A stretch of DNA of 64,000 bases from Globodera rostochiensis (Eukaryota; Nematoda; Chromadorea; Rhabditida; Heteroderidae): contig JAEVLN010000020.1 in NCBI GenBank assembly GCA_018350325.1, positions 186,001 through 250,000 on the forward strand, given 5' to 3'. Each line of letters opens with the position of its first letter. The stretch's first letter is position 1. The notes under the pieces were generated by a model. It was not told where the DNA came from and ran no database searches. It was given only the letters and a program-made list of their open reading frames with translations. Of this stretch, positions 42,265 to 54,278 are shown in pieces. Position numbers and translations under genes: made by a program.

Positions 42265-44289
42265 TTAAATTGTTACTCAAATATCTGAGAATATTAATTA
42301 ACATAGATTAACAAAAAAAAAATGATTAATAATATAATAAAATGGTATTAAAACAATTAACTTAAATATTAAAATTTAATTATTTTAGAAAAAAAAATTC
42401 ATTGTGAATACAAATATAGAAATTTTATGGGAAATTAAAGATCACTGTTAAAATTCAACTTGTGCCTATAAGGAAATTTATCGTGGGTTGTTCGAATAAA
42501 TAAATTCAAAACTAGACTAAACTCAAAATCAGTTTTTACATTAATTCCGCTAACCTAACAATATCTATTTAATTAAATAAAAGGCAATAAAAAAACATTG
42601 GTCCCGAACTTTAAAATGCCAAGATAAAAATTTAATTAACTGCCTAATCTGACAAAGAAAACTGGCAACCACAACATAAAAAGCCAAAGCCCGACCAGTG
42701 TACTCGGAATAAATCCAGACAACAAATACTTTACATTTTAATAAAATATAACAATAACCTTATTTTATGCGATTTATCACTAGAGGAAGAAGTAAACTTG
42801 AAAGTTATCTTAGCCTAACAGTAAGTAAGAGTTTTAAATCAATATTTTATTCCAATAGCACTATAATTCAATCAAAAACATTCTATAAAATATATCATGG
42901 CCATTGTACAAAATAATCCTACTTGCATATTAAATTTAAAAATAAAAATAAAATTAAAACATAAAACAATACCTATATATATTATTAGAATAAAAGTGCA
43001 AATGAAAGCAACAAAAAACTCTTTATTCAAAGTTAATAAATAATATAAAGTAAATTGAAAACAAAAAAGGGACACAAAAAAATGTATTTTGAAATAACGT
43101 CAAAGTAAAATTAATAATTCAAAAAAAATTAATTTCCTAAAAATGTTTTTATTAATCATAACCAGTACTGCTACTTTTAGGCACAAAAAATTGCAAAATA
43201 GGCGCCTAAATAGGCACAAAAAAGTTCTAAAATAGGCATGGCAAGTAATTACGCCCGAATGATCCGAGCATGGAAGTTTCTTTAATCATGCAGCTAGCTG
43301 TAATAATACTTCGTACTCTTTTGGAGATAAATAATCAAATTAAAATAAATAAACATTGATAACAACGATTGAGAGCATTCTTTTTGACGCTAGAATTTTA
43401 CAAAATAAAATATTTATATATTTATACAATAAAATTATGACAGAGCATTTATCTATAAATTAAAAAATAATGAATATAGAAATTAACATAAATGAACTTA
43501 GCGTAAAGCCATTGTTTTTTTCTAATTTAGAATTGAAAAAACCATCAAAACAATAAGCTTTAATTAATGAATTTTTTATAGAAGAAAATCATTTTTTTAT
43601 ATCGGACTTTTCATTTGTTCATATTGCCTTAATTTGTTTTTTTATTTAGTTAATACCCTTTGAGGTCTTAGTTTTTTTGAAAGCTGGCAATTTTAATTTT
43701 CGACCACTCAACCTGTTTTTTTCTTTAATAGATAAAATTTGTTTTTTATCAGATCAAAAACATCGTTATAAATAATAAAACTAACAATGTTGCCGCATTT
43801 AATAATTGCACTAATTTTCAAATTTTATACTTATAAATTTTAATTTTTGCTTAAAAGTTTAAGCTAAACGCGCAATTTGATTTCTATCAATTTAATAATA
43901 CTTTTAATTATCATAATACTGTCCAATCATATTTTGTGTTTCTTTTTTTAAATAAAAATTTCTTTAATGCAATATTATAAAATTTGATTATTATATTTTT
44001 GCTTTTTAATTGGTTTTATTTATTTTGTTTTTTTTAATTTTATCGATTTTAATTTTTAAATTTAAATAATAAATCTATGGTTTAAGAAAGTTCATTTTGA
44101 AAATTATTTACGCGATTTTTTTGTTTATTATTTGTTTCGCTCAATTTATGTAAAAATCATTATTTCTATTCGGGCAATTTATCTATATAGATAATTGGTG
44201 ATTTAATTGGTGTTTAATTAATTTATGCGAGAATAAACTTATTTAATATTATAAATTAGTTAAAATGGTGTCTTATTTATTTGATTTAT
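42265..44289. other. AT-rich filler, switching from A-rich to T-rich near 43570
   Basis: No gene recognised. At 43170-43240 the string TAGGC recurs four or five times (TAGGCACAAAAAA, AAAATAGGCGCC, AAATAGGCAC, AAAATAGGCATGG), a clustered motif of the kind found just inside some hAT element ends. No matching terminus was found. Confidence 0.45.
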
Positions 44290-44400
44290 ATGAACGCAAT
44301 CCAAAACCTTCATCTCCTCGCTCCATTCGTCCTTTGGCTTCTTGCGTGTCCCCCCAGTCCGGGGTCATGAAGCCTCCCTCGCGCATTGGAAACTAGAGTT
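44290..44400. other. Coding-like island open on both strands
   Basis: Plus: an ATG-initiated 26-codon frame, MNAIQNLHLLAPFVLWLLAC then PPSPGS and TGA, shaped like a signal peptide. Minus: a 38-codon frame, PMREGGFMTPDWGDTQEAKG then RMERGDEGFGLRSYK, hydrophilic and with strong third-position bias. The minus frame looks more like the interior of a soluble protein. No family recognised. Confidence 0.3.
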
Positions 44401-45610
44401 TAAAGTGCAAGAAATAATTCATAAATAAATAACGCAGACTACTAGCATTGTCGAAAGCTTAAATACTTTAGTTTGAATTTTTTATTCACAAACAAGCGAC
44501 CAGTATCAAATTATATGATAATGAATTTGTTGTCAGAATTAATTTTATCATTTTTGTCCATTATTATGTTTTTATAAAGATGGCTCAGATTTGAAATCAT
44601 TAATGTTTACTTATTTACAAAACATAAATGTGTTTAAGAAAATTTTGCGATATTAACTTTCATATAAGGCCTTAATAGTTGTTGTTCTTTTTGTACTAAA
44701 AATTCAAGCTACGAGCCCTTTTCAACCTATATGTTTTATTAATGTCATTTATTGATTTTAAAAATTTCTCAGCTGATTATATCAAAGCAACTATTTGATT
44801 TTTCAACTTTTTAGTTTAAATTTAAATACATAATATTGACATATTTTAAAACATAGATTTTTGTGATTTACTTTTTTTAATTATAAATGTTACGTGCTAC
44901 TGAACTCCCCTTTCTGGTTCCGGCTCCGCGACCATTTCACGATTCTTTGGGGGAATTACGTTCATTGCGAACTTCATGAAGTAAACTAGGGAAATTTTTT
45001 TTTTTTATTTGTATCGTTACCAAATTGTTTTGGTTTTAATGCAAGGATCATCATTGTGATTTTATTATTATGCTAAATTTTATTTATATAAAGATAGTTT
45101 AGAAATTAAAATTTTTATTATTTTAAGTTATTGTTAAATTTTCTTGGTAATAGATTTCGACTCGCTTTTTTGTTATGTTTCACATGAAATGCGTTATTAT
45201 TCAACCACTATTCAACGATATTGTTGCTGAATCCCATTTAAAATTTAAATATAATTTGTTAAACAACTCAAAATTTAAAATATTTTTTTATTTGCCACAT
45301 ACAATATTATGGACTTGATCCTTACAAAATGCAAGATGATTCAATTGAAATGATACAAAAACGTATTTTTATTGAATATTTTATTCATTTTATTTTGTTT
45401 TAATAATGCTGTCAATGCTTTTAGATTTTTTATGATAAATAACTTTCAGGTGAATTCTATTTTTTTAGGTTGCAAGTATATCTTTGCCCAACACATCGCA
45501 ATTAGCTTTATGTAGCGTAAAGGATCATTTAGTATAAGAGAATTATTGCAAAGTTTTTAATAAATGTGCTGAGTCGGAAAAATTTTCAGAAATTAAACTA
45601 TCATGTCAAA
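44401..45610. other. T-rich filler with one island
   Basis: 44887-44979 is an ATG-initiated plus frame of 30 codons (MLRATELPFLVPAPRPFHDS then LGELRSLRTS, TGA). A second plus frame over the same bases reads CYVLLNSPFWFRLRDHF and meets a CATGAA followed by GTAAAC donor-like site. Elsewhere low-complexity T-rich DNA. Confidence 0.4.
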
Positions 45611-46865
45611 ATTACTCTCGCCGACTGACTCTCTCTTTTTAGCACACTATTTCTTCAAAAATAAAATTTTCAGAAATTAAACTAAAACATTTTTTAGATG
45701 GGGTGCGTTTATGCAAATTACTCTCGCCGACTGACTTTCTCTTTTTAGCACACTATTTCTCCAAAAAATAAAATTTTCAGAAATTAAACTAAAACAATTT
45801 ATGCAAATTACTCTCGCCGACTGACTTTCTCTTTTTAGCACACTATTTCTCCAAAAAATAAAATTTTCAGAAATTAAACCAAACACAATTTTTAGATGGG
45901 GTGCGTTCATGTCCAAATTACTCTCGCCGCCCGACTCTCTCTTTTTAGCACACTATTTCTTCAAAAAAATAAAATTTTCAGAAATTAAACTAAAACAATT
46001 TTTAGATGGGGTGTGTTTATGTCCAAATTACTCTCGCCGCCTGACTCTCTCTTTTTAGCACACTATTTCTTCAAAAAATAAAATTTTCAGAAATTAAACC
46101 AAAATAATTTTTAGAACGGGTGCGTTCATGTCCAAATTACTCTCGTCGCCTCACTCTCTCTTTTTAGCACACTATTTCTTCAAAAAATAAAATTTTCAGA
46201 AATTAAACTAAAACATTTTTTAGATGGGGTGCGTTCACCAAATTACTCTCGCCGCCTGACTCTCTCTTTTTAGCACACTATTTCTTCAAAAAATAAAATG
46301 TTCCAAAAAAGTAACTTAAAAATTATTAGATGGGGTGCGTGATGAGCAAATTACTCTAACCGTCTGACTCTCTCTTTTTGGCACACTATTTCTTCAAAAA
46401 ATAAAATGTTCAAAAAAGTAACTAAAAAATTATTAGATGGGGTGCGTTGATAATCAAATTACTCTAACCGTCTGACTCTCTCTTTTTAGCATACTATTTC
46501 TTCAAAAAATAAAATATTCAAAAAAGTAACTTAAAAAATATTAAATGGGGTGCGTGATGAGCAAATTACTCTAACCATCTGACTCTCTTTTTGGCACACT
46601 ATTTCTTCAAAAAATAAAATTTTCAGAAATTAAACCAAAATAATTTTTAGAACGGGTGCGTTCATGTCCAAATTACTCTCGTCGCCTCACTCTCTCTTTT
46701 TAGCACACTATTTCTTCAAAAAATAAAATTTTCAGAAATTAAACTAAACAATTTTTAGATGGGGTGCGTTTATGCAAATTACTCTCGCCGACTGACTCTC
46801 TCTTTTTAGCACACTATTTCTCCAAAAAATAAAATTTTCAGAAATTTAACTAAAACAATTTTTAA
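45611..46865. repeat. Satellite array, 12 units of about 88-111 bp
   Basis: Units start at about 45611, 45717, 45806, 45917, 46026, 46136, 46241, 46350, 46458, 46564, 46671 and 46778. Each runs ATTACTCTCGCCGCCTGACT, TCTCTTTTTAGCACACTATT, TCTTCAAAAAATAAAA, a variable middle, then TTTTTAGATGGGGTGCGTT. The middle is TTTTCAGAAATTAAAC in units 1-6 and 10-12 and TGTTCAAAAAAGTAAC or ATTCAAAAAAGTAAC in units 7-9, so a block of a second subtype is embedded. The array stops at 46865. Its minus-strand ORF (45916-45677) is a by-product. Confidence 0.92.
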
Positions 46866-48595
46866 GTATACCATAAGGTAATTATTTAGTAAAAATATTT
46901 ACTGTTAAATTTTGTAGTTTTTTGTTCGCAACATTAATTTTAGGGTAAATTTTAATGATAAAGTTGGAAAGAATAATCAAAATTGTGAAGCACAAAGCTG
47001 GATTTAATGTTTTAATTTGTTTACTTTTCCATGTTGAGTAAACAGTAAAAGGAAGTCCTTCTTTACATATATATTATGGGTTAACCGCGAACAATGCCAA
47101 GTTGCGCACGTTTTATCTCCAACGTTCAACGCATATTCTTTTTTATACATAAATCCTTAAGTTTTATCTTTTAGAATTTATATTAATTTTATTTAGACCC
47201 TTGGTTTATATTTAATAAAACATTGTCGTCAACAAGAAGTTTCTTCATTATTTCGCAGAGCGTTTAGGCCTTGTTTTTTATTCTCAAGAAATTCCACATT
47301 GATTTGCATTACTATTTTATAAATTGTTTGTATACCCGCTGCGAATTATTGTTATTATAACTTTTTAATTTGTTTTAAATTCATTTATAATCTGATTATT
47401 TATATTTTTACCGAGTAAAGGATGATAACCAACTAGAATTTTAGACAGGTTTTATTTCATTAATTTAATTGCTTGTAACTTTTAAATTTTTAACCAAAAA
47501 ATGTAAGCTTTAAATAATATTTTCTAAAATGATTTATTTATTTTTGTTAGGATTTATCTGGAATTTATTAATTTCTAACACTAATAAAAATAGATAATAA
47601 TCTTTTTGATACGCGCAATTATGGAAAAGATTATTTTCATTCTTAATTTTATATTTAAATAATATGTAGTAAAAAATCTGCTATTGACTTTCGATGCCAA
47701 AAAAAAAGCATAAGCATTCGGACTTATTTTATTCTTCGTATTGTCTATTAATTATATTATTAAAGATATTTCCAGTAAACATCACACATTCAACCAAAAT
47801 CAAAACACCAATTTTGATGAGGGATTTAGGTGTTTTCATAAAAATGCAATAAAATTTGAATTTTAAATTTGTGTTGTTGACTAATTTTATTGCTTTATTA
47901 TTACATGAACAAGACACGTTTAAGTAATAATAACAGTTTTGTCTTTTACTATGTTTTAAATATTAATATTAAAGTAAATAATTTTATTGTTGTTGAAATT
48001 TTAAATATTTTTGGCAGTAATAGATTTTTATCTTAAATAATATTAAATATTTATTTGTTGAAAATATTTTTACAAATACCTTGAAACACAGTCTAACATT
48101 TATTCGTGACCAAATTTTGCAGACATTCTTCTAGTGCTCCCTTCTTACTCCTACAAAATTTAGTGGAGTTTCTGAGAATTTTGAAAAAAAAATTATATTT
48201 TCATCAAAATCGGCCTCAATAGAATTTTAATATTTTTAGCATGCCGTCATACCATTTCTTGGCATTTTTTTACAAATATATTGCGGGAAAAGAAAAACGA
48301 AGGTCAATAATGTAAGGGAAGCAATAAATGGCTGATGAATTGATAATGAGCAAAAAATAGTAAATTAAGTAGTGACTAGGTATTTTATTTGTATTCGTAA
48401 TTTTCTTTACAATTTTGTTATTTTAAACAGATTATCTTTAGTTTTCAATCGTTAAAAAGTTATTTCATATTTATTTCCTTTTCAATACAAATAAAAAACG
48501 ATTCTTATAACTGTATTTTCATTAAAACTATTAAATATTCATAAAAATAAAACATTAATCACCAAAGATGAGGAAAATTAAATATTCATTTGTAA
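46866..48595. other. T-rich filler with one coding-like frame
   Basis: 47038-47160 is a 40-codon plus frame (FFTYILWVNREQCQVAHVLS then PTFNAYSF) following a TGA and ending at TAA; its middle is GC-richer. The rest is low-complexity T-rich DNA. No gene recognised. Confidence 0.45.
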
Positions 48596-48937
48596 CGATT
48601 TACTGTGCCAAAAAATAATGCTGGTGATATAATTTCAATATTCATTCAGCAAGGAAAAGGTTGCTGCCTGATCAGCTCTATTACACAATTCTTCGTCCAC
48701 AGGCATTTTTCACTCAAATATTTTTATTTCAACAATTTTCAAATTTTTTTACTTCAATGGATTTCGCTTTTGGTCGCCTACCCTGACCCGTCGAAACTCG
48801 AGAACGAAATCTCGCCAGTGTTTATATTATTTTCTATAATACATTTACTAATGAAAAGGAATAAAATGTGTAAACAAGCCAAACATAAAACAGATTTTAT
48901 TTCAAAAATAAATTTAAATTTAATTTTTTTAAATTAA
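48596..48937 (+). CDS. Candidate ORF, 113 codons, two hydrophobic segments
   Basis: The longest non-repetitive frame, open from a TAA at 48593 to a TAA at 48935. With this base composition such a length is very unlikely by chance. Two GC-richer stretches fall in frame: IQQGKGCCLISSITQFFVHR and LLVAYPDPSKLENEISP. Hydrophobic segments lie at about residues 46-65 (FYFNNFQIFLLQWISLLVA) and 79-90 (PVFILFSIIHLL), and the C-terminus is Lys-rich. There is no ATG before codon 93, so it would be an internal or terminal exon. No family recognised. Confidence 0.4.
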   Translation, partial: RFTVPKNNAGDIISIFIQQGKGCCLISSITQFFVHRHFSLKYFYFNNFQIFLLQWISLLVAYPDPSKLENEISPVFILFSIIHLLMKRNKMCKQAKHKTDFISKINLNLIFLN

Positions 48938-51739
48938 TTTTAGTTTATTCATTCAACTTTAAATATAAAAATAAAAAATAAAGTATTACGAAGTGATCAT
49001 ATTACCTCTAATCACATTGGCAAAAATAAAAATATTAAAATTTTTACAAATAAAATAAAATATGAGTCGGTATATATTTTTTTGAACATATAAAAGAGCA
49101 AAGTTAACTCAGCAAATCAATAAATCAAAAATAATTATAATTACGCTGTTGTCTCATACTTCTTGCACCGACGAAGTAACGCAAGAAAGAATCGACGAAG
49201 ACATGATATAACAAGAAACTTTGTTTATTATTAATTGAAACTAAATGTTGAATAAAAATCTCTTATTAATATTTTATTTAAAAAATAAATTTAAATTTCA
49301 TTTTTTCTATTTATTAATTTCAGCTATTCAAATTCAACTTTAAAATCAATTACAATTTTTATAAATTTAATTGTTATTAAACTTCTAAATTCAGCGACTA
49401 AATAATATTATATACAAATATTACAATCACAATATTAAATGTTAGCTCAAGAGCTAAAGAATTTAATTCAAGCAAATGTTTTAGAATTTACTATAAAAAC
49501 ATAAATTGTGCATAAGTTTGTTAAGCTAAGGCACCGGAATGTAGTAAAACTACAAGTAATTTATATTTTAGAAAAAAATTAAGCAACATATAATTGAAAT
49601 ATATACTTAATTTATAAAAAGTATCTTAAAATATTTCTTAAAACAAAAAAAATGTATAGCAAAAAATGATATTTCAATAATGTTGGGTCAAGTTCAAAAG
49701 AATTTGTTATCAATAAAACTATTGTTATTTAAATAATATTTAAGCAAAGAATATTTATAAGTTAAGAAAGGACTGATCTTAAAAAAACCCAGCTTTGTGA
49801 TTCAATGGATAACGGTAGTGGCTTCACATGATCTATGGAGCACTTTATAAAATCATTATTTGACAACATACATACAATACATGTTATAATAATCAATACC
49901 AACAAATTTACACCTAAAAAAACTAAAAACATATTAAGTAATATTATTAATTAATTAAACGAATTTCATTAAATATATCCAAAATTTTTAAACGAAAGTG
50001 TCATTAATGATAAAAAATCAAAAATACAAAGTAGTGATCGATATATTAATTAATTTTAAAAACATAATTTGTGCTGGTATATTTTTGACCTGTTTGACAT
50101 GAGAGCGCTTGCAATCAACATTGTCGGGAGTGCATGACATTTAAAATAAACAATTCAACACTTCCTTAACGCATTTTAAAAAATCAATAATACACTAACA
50201 AATAAAAGTAATTAACGAAACAAATGATTTTTCTGCTACATCAATAAACATAAATGAAGAAAGCAAAAACTAAAGCACAAAGAGAAACAGACTAATTATA
50301 TTAAAAGTAGTAAGAATATTAAAAAATATTTGTTGCTAATATTAGTACAGTAATGTTTCTTATTTCTTTCATAGAAATAAACAAATTTTCGATTGAAATC
50401 AGAAAATATATTTCTTTAAAAGTAAAATAAATTATTTAAATTAAAATATTTATTCTGAAAACTTCATTTTCAAAAATCAAGTTCACCGGGGATAATTTTA
50501 TGATTTTAACGATATTTGGTGACCTGATATTACCAAAATTTAATAAAGTAAGCAATAAAGCACATCCACCTTATTAAAAGCTATGAATTTTGAAATAAAA
50601 ACTAATAATCTCTTAATAAAATTCAATTATCCATATCATACAAATTAAATTCGAAAAATCAACGCACTGACTTTAGTGATTTCTGCTTGGAATTACTCGA
50701 CAATTCCCATTTCGAAAATTGTTATCCAAGAAAAAGTTGAGTTTTTATGATTGTGCTTATAATAATAATCGATTTACCAATTAAAATAAAAAAACATTTT
50801 ATTTTTTGATCATTTTTTGCCTACTTTTTGCAACAAGCCCATTTTAAATTATAATATAATACGTACTCTAAATTAATAAATTTAGAAAATTTTCAAAGTG
50901 CTGAAAAAAAAATAAATTTATATTAATAACAAAAACGATGACATTAAATTTGCTGATTTGCGACTCTTCATTAATATATTTAAAAAATTAAATGTACTTT
51001 TTATTTCGTTGTTGATAATAAAGGTTGATGTTTAACTATTGTATTTAATAGCATACATATTTTCTATTAATTCTTTTTGTTTTTAATGTGAAGGTATACA
51101 AATAATTTGTATTTATTTCATTTAAGTATTTATTTTATTTTATAGCATTTAGCGAGAGGGGAAAAAATATATGCAGAGCAATTCAACATCCAAATAAGAA
51201 GCGCCTGGCCGTAATTGTGCAAGTTAGATTTATATTTTGTAATTGTTAAGGAGTAATATGATATTATTCAATATAAATTAAATACTATGAATAATGCTTA
51301 AAGGGACTAATCGTCTTTCTTCACGAGAGCACCTTCTTTTGGTGGAACGGACGCGATCAACAATACTCTGACCAACAAACAAAATTTGTTTTTAAATGTT
51401 AACGAATAAGTGATTTATTGACCTAAAATATCCAATAGTAACCCAAAAAATTAAACATTATTGCATATTGCAACAATTTTCGGGATGAGCACAAGAACTG
51501 CGCTATTTATTATGTATTTAATTTATCTAAACTTAATCCTATGTAAGGTAAAAATGCAAAATTTCATGTAATGTATAATAAATAAATAACTTAAGGAGTC
51601 AACAAATGTATGACTAGTATAAATAAAAAATAAATCCGAGGTAAATTCATTTTAAACCAGACCAATTTGTGTTGTTTTGTTTACCTACAGCCGTCGCTTA
51701 TAAAGAAAATATTAAAGAATTAAACTTTGAAACGAAAAA
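48938..51739. other. A-rich filler
   Basis: Low-complexity A-rich DNA. Small scraps at 50090-50140 (GAGAGCGCTTGCAATCAACA) and 51310-51370 have no convincing frame. No gene or repeat recognised. Confidence 0.55.
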
Positions 51740-52470
51740 TAAAACCTTAATATGATAAGATCATGAATGTGATTCTATAAATTTTTATGCAAATAAAAAA
51801 CATTAATTTTTTGTCTGCAAAATTTTATTAAAGACAAATACCTATACTAAATAATCTAATCGAAAACTACAAATTTTGTTATTCGGATCTAAAGCTAGAA
51901 AATAAAACAACTTTACAGTGTCTTTGTAATTAGGCCCTGCGTAAAAATTTCACTCATTAAATGTATATTAATCGGATAAACCGCAATATAAAGTTGAAAA
52001 CAAATCCAATTTCATAACATACAGTTTAATAACAATAATACTTTTAGCCGGGTTCTGATTTTTGCATATACTCAAGAAGTAATATTGAATAAATTAAAAT
52101 ATTATAAAAAAACTATTATTTAAAATTAAAATGTAATGAATTTAAAATATTTATTACAGTACAAAGGAATTTTAAAAAATTGAAAAACAAAAAACTAATT
52201 AAAATGAAAAAATTGATTTTCAAAAAAAACAACAATGTCGGCATAAGGATTCACCTGCTTTCGGGAAAACCTTTTCAACAACGGCTTAATATTATGATAA
52301 AAACCATGAATAGCATAAGATCATAAATGCGATTCTATAAATTTTACAAATAAAAAAGATCTAGCAATGTTTAAAATGTAAATAAAAAACATTAATTGTT
52401 TGTCTGCAAAATTCTATTAAAATACAAATATATTAAGTACTAAAATCTAATCGGAAATTATATTTAATTA
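51740..52470. repeat. Direct duplication, about 150 bp, copies 550 bp apart
   Basis: AAGATCAT(A/G)AATG(T/C)GATTC then TATAAATTTT, CAAATAAAAAACATTAATT, TTTGTCTGCAAAATT and CTAATCG(G/A)AAA occur in the same order at about 51755-51870 and 52315-52455. The second copy has an extra 33 bp (AAAAGATCTAGCAATG region). Sequence between the copies is filler. Confidence 0.8.
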
Positions 52471-52771
52471 AAAACACCTAAACAAAGGAAGGGATGAACA
52501 AATAAGCAAAACGTAGAAAAACAAAATTTTAGTTATTTATTGATAAAATTTAATTTTTAACGTTTCTTTCAAAAAAGCTCAAAATTAGCAGCTTCGAATT
52601 AAAGACAAAAGTCTGAAACAAACTAAAACTCCAAATTTTTAATGTTTATTCATTTCAACTTGCGAACATAAATTAATCATTATTAATATAGAATACAAAT
52701 AAAGTGATTTCAAACTCTAATACTATAAAATGAACGACATTTGAATAAGCGTCATAAAACAAGAATATAGC

Positions 52772-53032
52772 TTACGAGCAAACACAAGCAAGAACATCAC
52801 AGACAGAGTGATTGCGCAGTCTTTCAACAAGGCAATTAAAAACTAACAACGAAGATGCATGCCAAAACACTAGCGATAGTCGCTTAAGCAAATAGCAGTG
52901 ACGGGGAATTCTTGGGAAATGGGCCATCAACTGACGGCGTACAGTCCATAATGAGCAAAAAACATTTTGGGCATCGTAAAACCTAATAAAAAAAGAAAAA
53001 AATAAAGAATAGAATAAAGGTCGAACTGCCAA
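52772..53032 (-). CDS. Candidate ORF, 86 codons, ATG start
   Basis: Starts at an ATG at 53032 and ends TAA at 52772 on the minus strand. The first 17 residues are hydrophobic (PLFYSLFFSFFIRF), like a signal peptide or anchor. The remainder is basic and Cys-containing (WTVRRQLMAHFPRIPRHCYL, then CLVERLRNHSVCDVLACVCS). The region is about 40% G+C over 450 bp, the broadest such stretch outside mobile elements. TTTTTTTATTAG at the end of the hydrophobic part could be a splice acceptor, in which case other frames (VLRCPKCFLLIMDCTPSVDG) come into play. No family recognised. Confidence 0.35.
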   Translation of the reverse strand: MAVRPLFYSLFFSFFIRFYDAQNVFCSLWTVRRQLMAHFPRIPRHCYLLKRLSLVFWHASSLLVFNCLVERLRNHSVCDVLACVCS

Positions 53033-53221
53033 CTATTGTTTGTACGGACTAGGGACAAATTTGCCCTTCAATTTTTAAAAATGCCGCGTAATGCCCTCCA
53101 ACACGGACACGCTTTCGATGAGTTAGCAGACGTCCAGAGCATTCTTAAATCTATCCTGGCTGGTCTGCTGCATCTAACCAAGTTAAGTAGCTGTTCAAGT
53201 AATGTATGGCATAATACTTAA
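53018..53221 (+). CDS. Candidate ORF, 67 codons, ATG at 53081
   Basis: Divergent neighbour of the minus ORF, overlapping it by 15 bp at the 5' end. Open from a TAA at 53015; the first ATG is at 53081. From there it reads MPRNALQHGHAFDELADVQS then ILKSILAGLLHLTKLSSCSS and stops at TAA. The middle is amphipathic and helix-prone, without a signal peptide. If both ORFs are real they share a very short divergent promoter. If not, one is a shadow of an exon on the other strand. Not recognised. Confidence 0.35.
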   Translation, partial: RSNCQLLFVRTRDKFALQFLKMPRNALQHGHAFDELADVQSILKSILAGLLHLTKLSSCSSNVWHNT

Positions 53222-54116
53222 GCAAAAATATTGGGTCTTAGAATTTAAAAATGATAATATTTTTAAAGTTGAGATTAAAATCAAAAAAGAAATAATTAAA
53301 ACAAAAAATTGTGAAAAATCAAAGAAAATGATTTAAATAGCTAAATTTACTAAAACAAATAAATGAGATAAAACATAAAAGGCCAAAAACTAAATCAAAT
53401 AATATTAAAAAACTTGGATTTAACAAACAAGTAAACGATTAGGCTAAAAATATCTTAAATAATAAAAGTAAGAAATTAAAAGCTGAAAGTTTAATAAAAC
53501 CATAAATATAAGGCATATAACATTTTCAAAATACAGTTTAAATCTATACCCTAAAAGTTGAAAAACAATTCCATCTGTGCCCTAACAACCGCCGCATAAA
53601 TGGAGCTAAAAACTCGAGAGCGCAAGCAATGCCAAACTGTGCTCTTTAGCATCCTTGATCTTCTTTGGCTCCTTTTATTATGTAAATTCTAAGCAGATCG
53701 TGAAAAAAGTCATTGAGGTATAGCCAAATAAATAAAAATTTAATTGGAAATATCAATTTATTGACTAAATAAAACCTGTTAAAATTATAATATTTAACTA
53801 AATTTTAAAAAATTATTGTAACTTATACATAAATAATTCCACAACTTTGTGACTGAGCGACAATATATGATATTTCTAGATACGGGCGCATTTTTCAAGT
53901 GGTGTAAAAAAGCAAGGGGGCTTCTTATGCCAAAATATGCATTACAAAACTTTCAATAGATAAATATTAAAATTAACTAAAAAGTAAACAAAATTTTAAA
54001 TGTTTCAAAGACAATGTAAATTCTTTATTTATTTTTTAATAAAACAGAACACCAATAATTTAAAACCATAAAATAAGTAAATCAAATTATCTTCAAACAG
54101 AATAAATTTAAATTGC
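53222..54116. other. A-rich filler
   Basis: Low-complexity A-rich DNA with a small GC patch at 53575-53660 (AACTCGAGAGCGCAAGCAAT) lacking a clear frame. No gene recognised. Confidence 0.5.
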
Positions 54117-54278
54117 ATGAATTTATTAATTTGTTTTATCTTAACCTTCGTAATGATTCAAACCTACAAAATTAGCACAAAATCCAAAAAGCAAAAAGAC
54201 TACAATAAGGCCCGAGTGGCATTTCATGAGATAGGGCACTTTTTGGCGTGTGGTTTCAACAAAAGACCGACCAACTGA
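54117..54278 (+). CDS. Candidate ORF with an HEIGH motif, 53 codons
   Basis: ATG-initiated on the A-rich strand. Residues 1-14 are hydrophobic (MNLLICFILTFVMI), then a Lys-rich linker, then ARVAFHEIGHFLACGFNKRP and TGA. H-E-x-x-H preceded by small and hydrophobic residues is the zinc-binding motif of metallopeptidases. V-A-[FY]-H-E-x-G-H is typical of M41 (FtsH-like) and H-E-x-G-H-F-L of M50 (site-2 protease-like). Only one motif is present, so activity cannot be claimed; the rest could lie on another exon. GTTTCAAC just after the motif is a weak donor. Confidence 0.3.
   Translation: MNLLICFILTFVMIQTYKISTKSKKQKDYNKARVAFHEIGHFLACGFNKRPTN

Noticed and set aside
45677..45916. 79-codon ORF with an internal peptide repeat
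   Set aside because: It is the satellite read on its minus strand. Unit length is not a constant multiple of three, so no frame is kept across the array.
45611..46865. Possible CRISPR array
   Set aside because: The whole unit repeats, with no unique spacers, and the context is eukaryotic.
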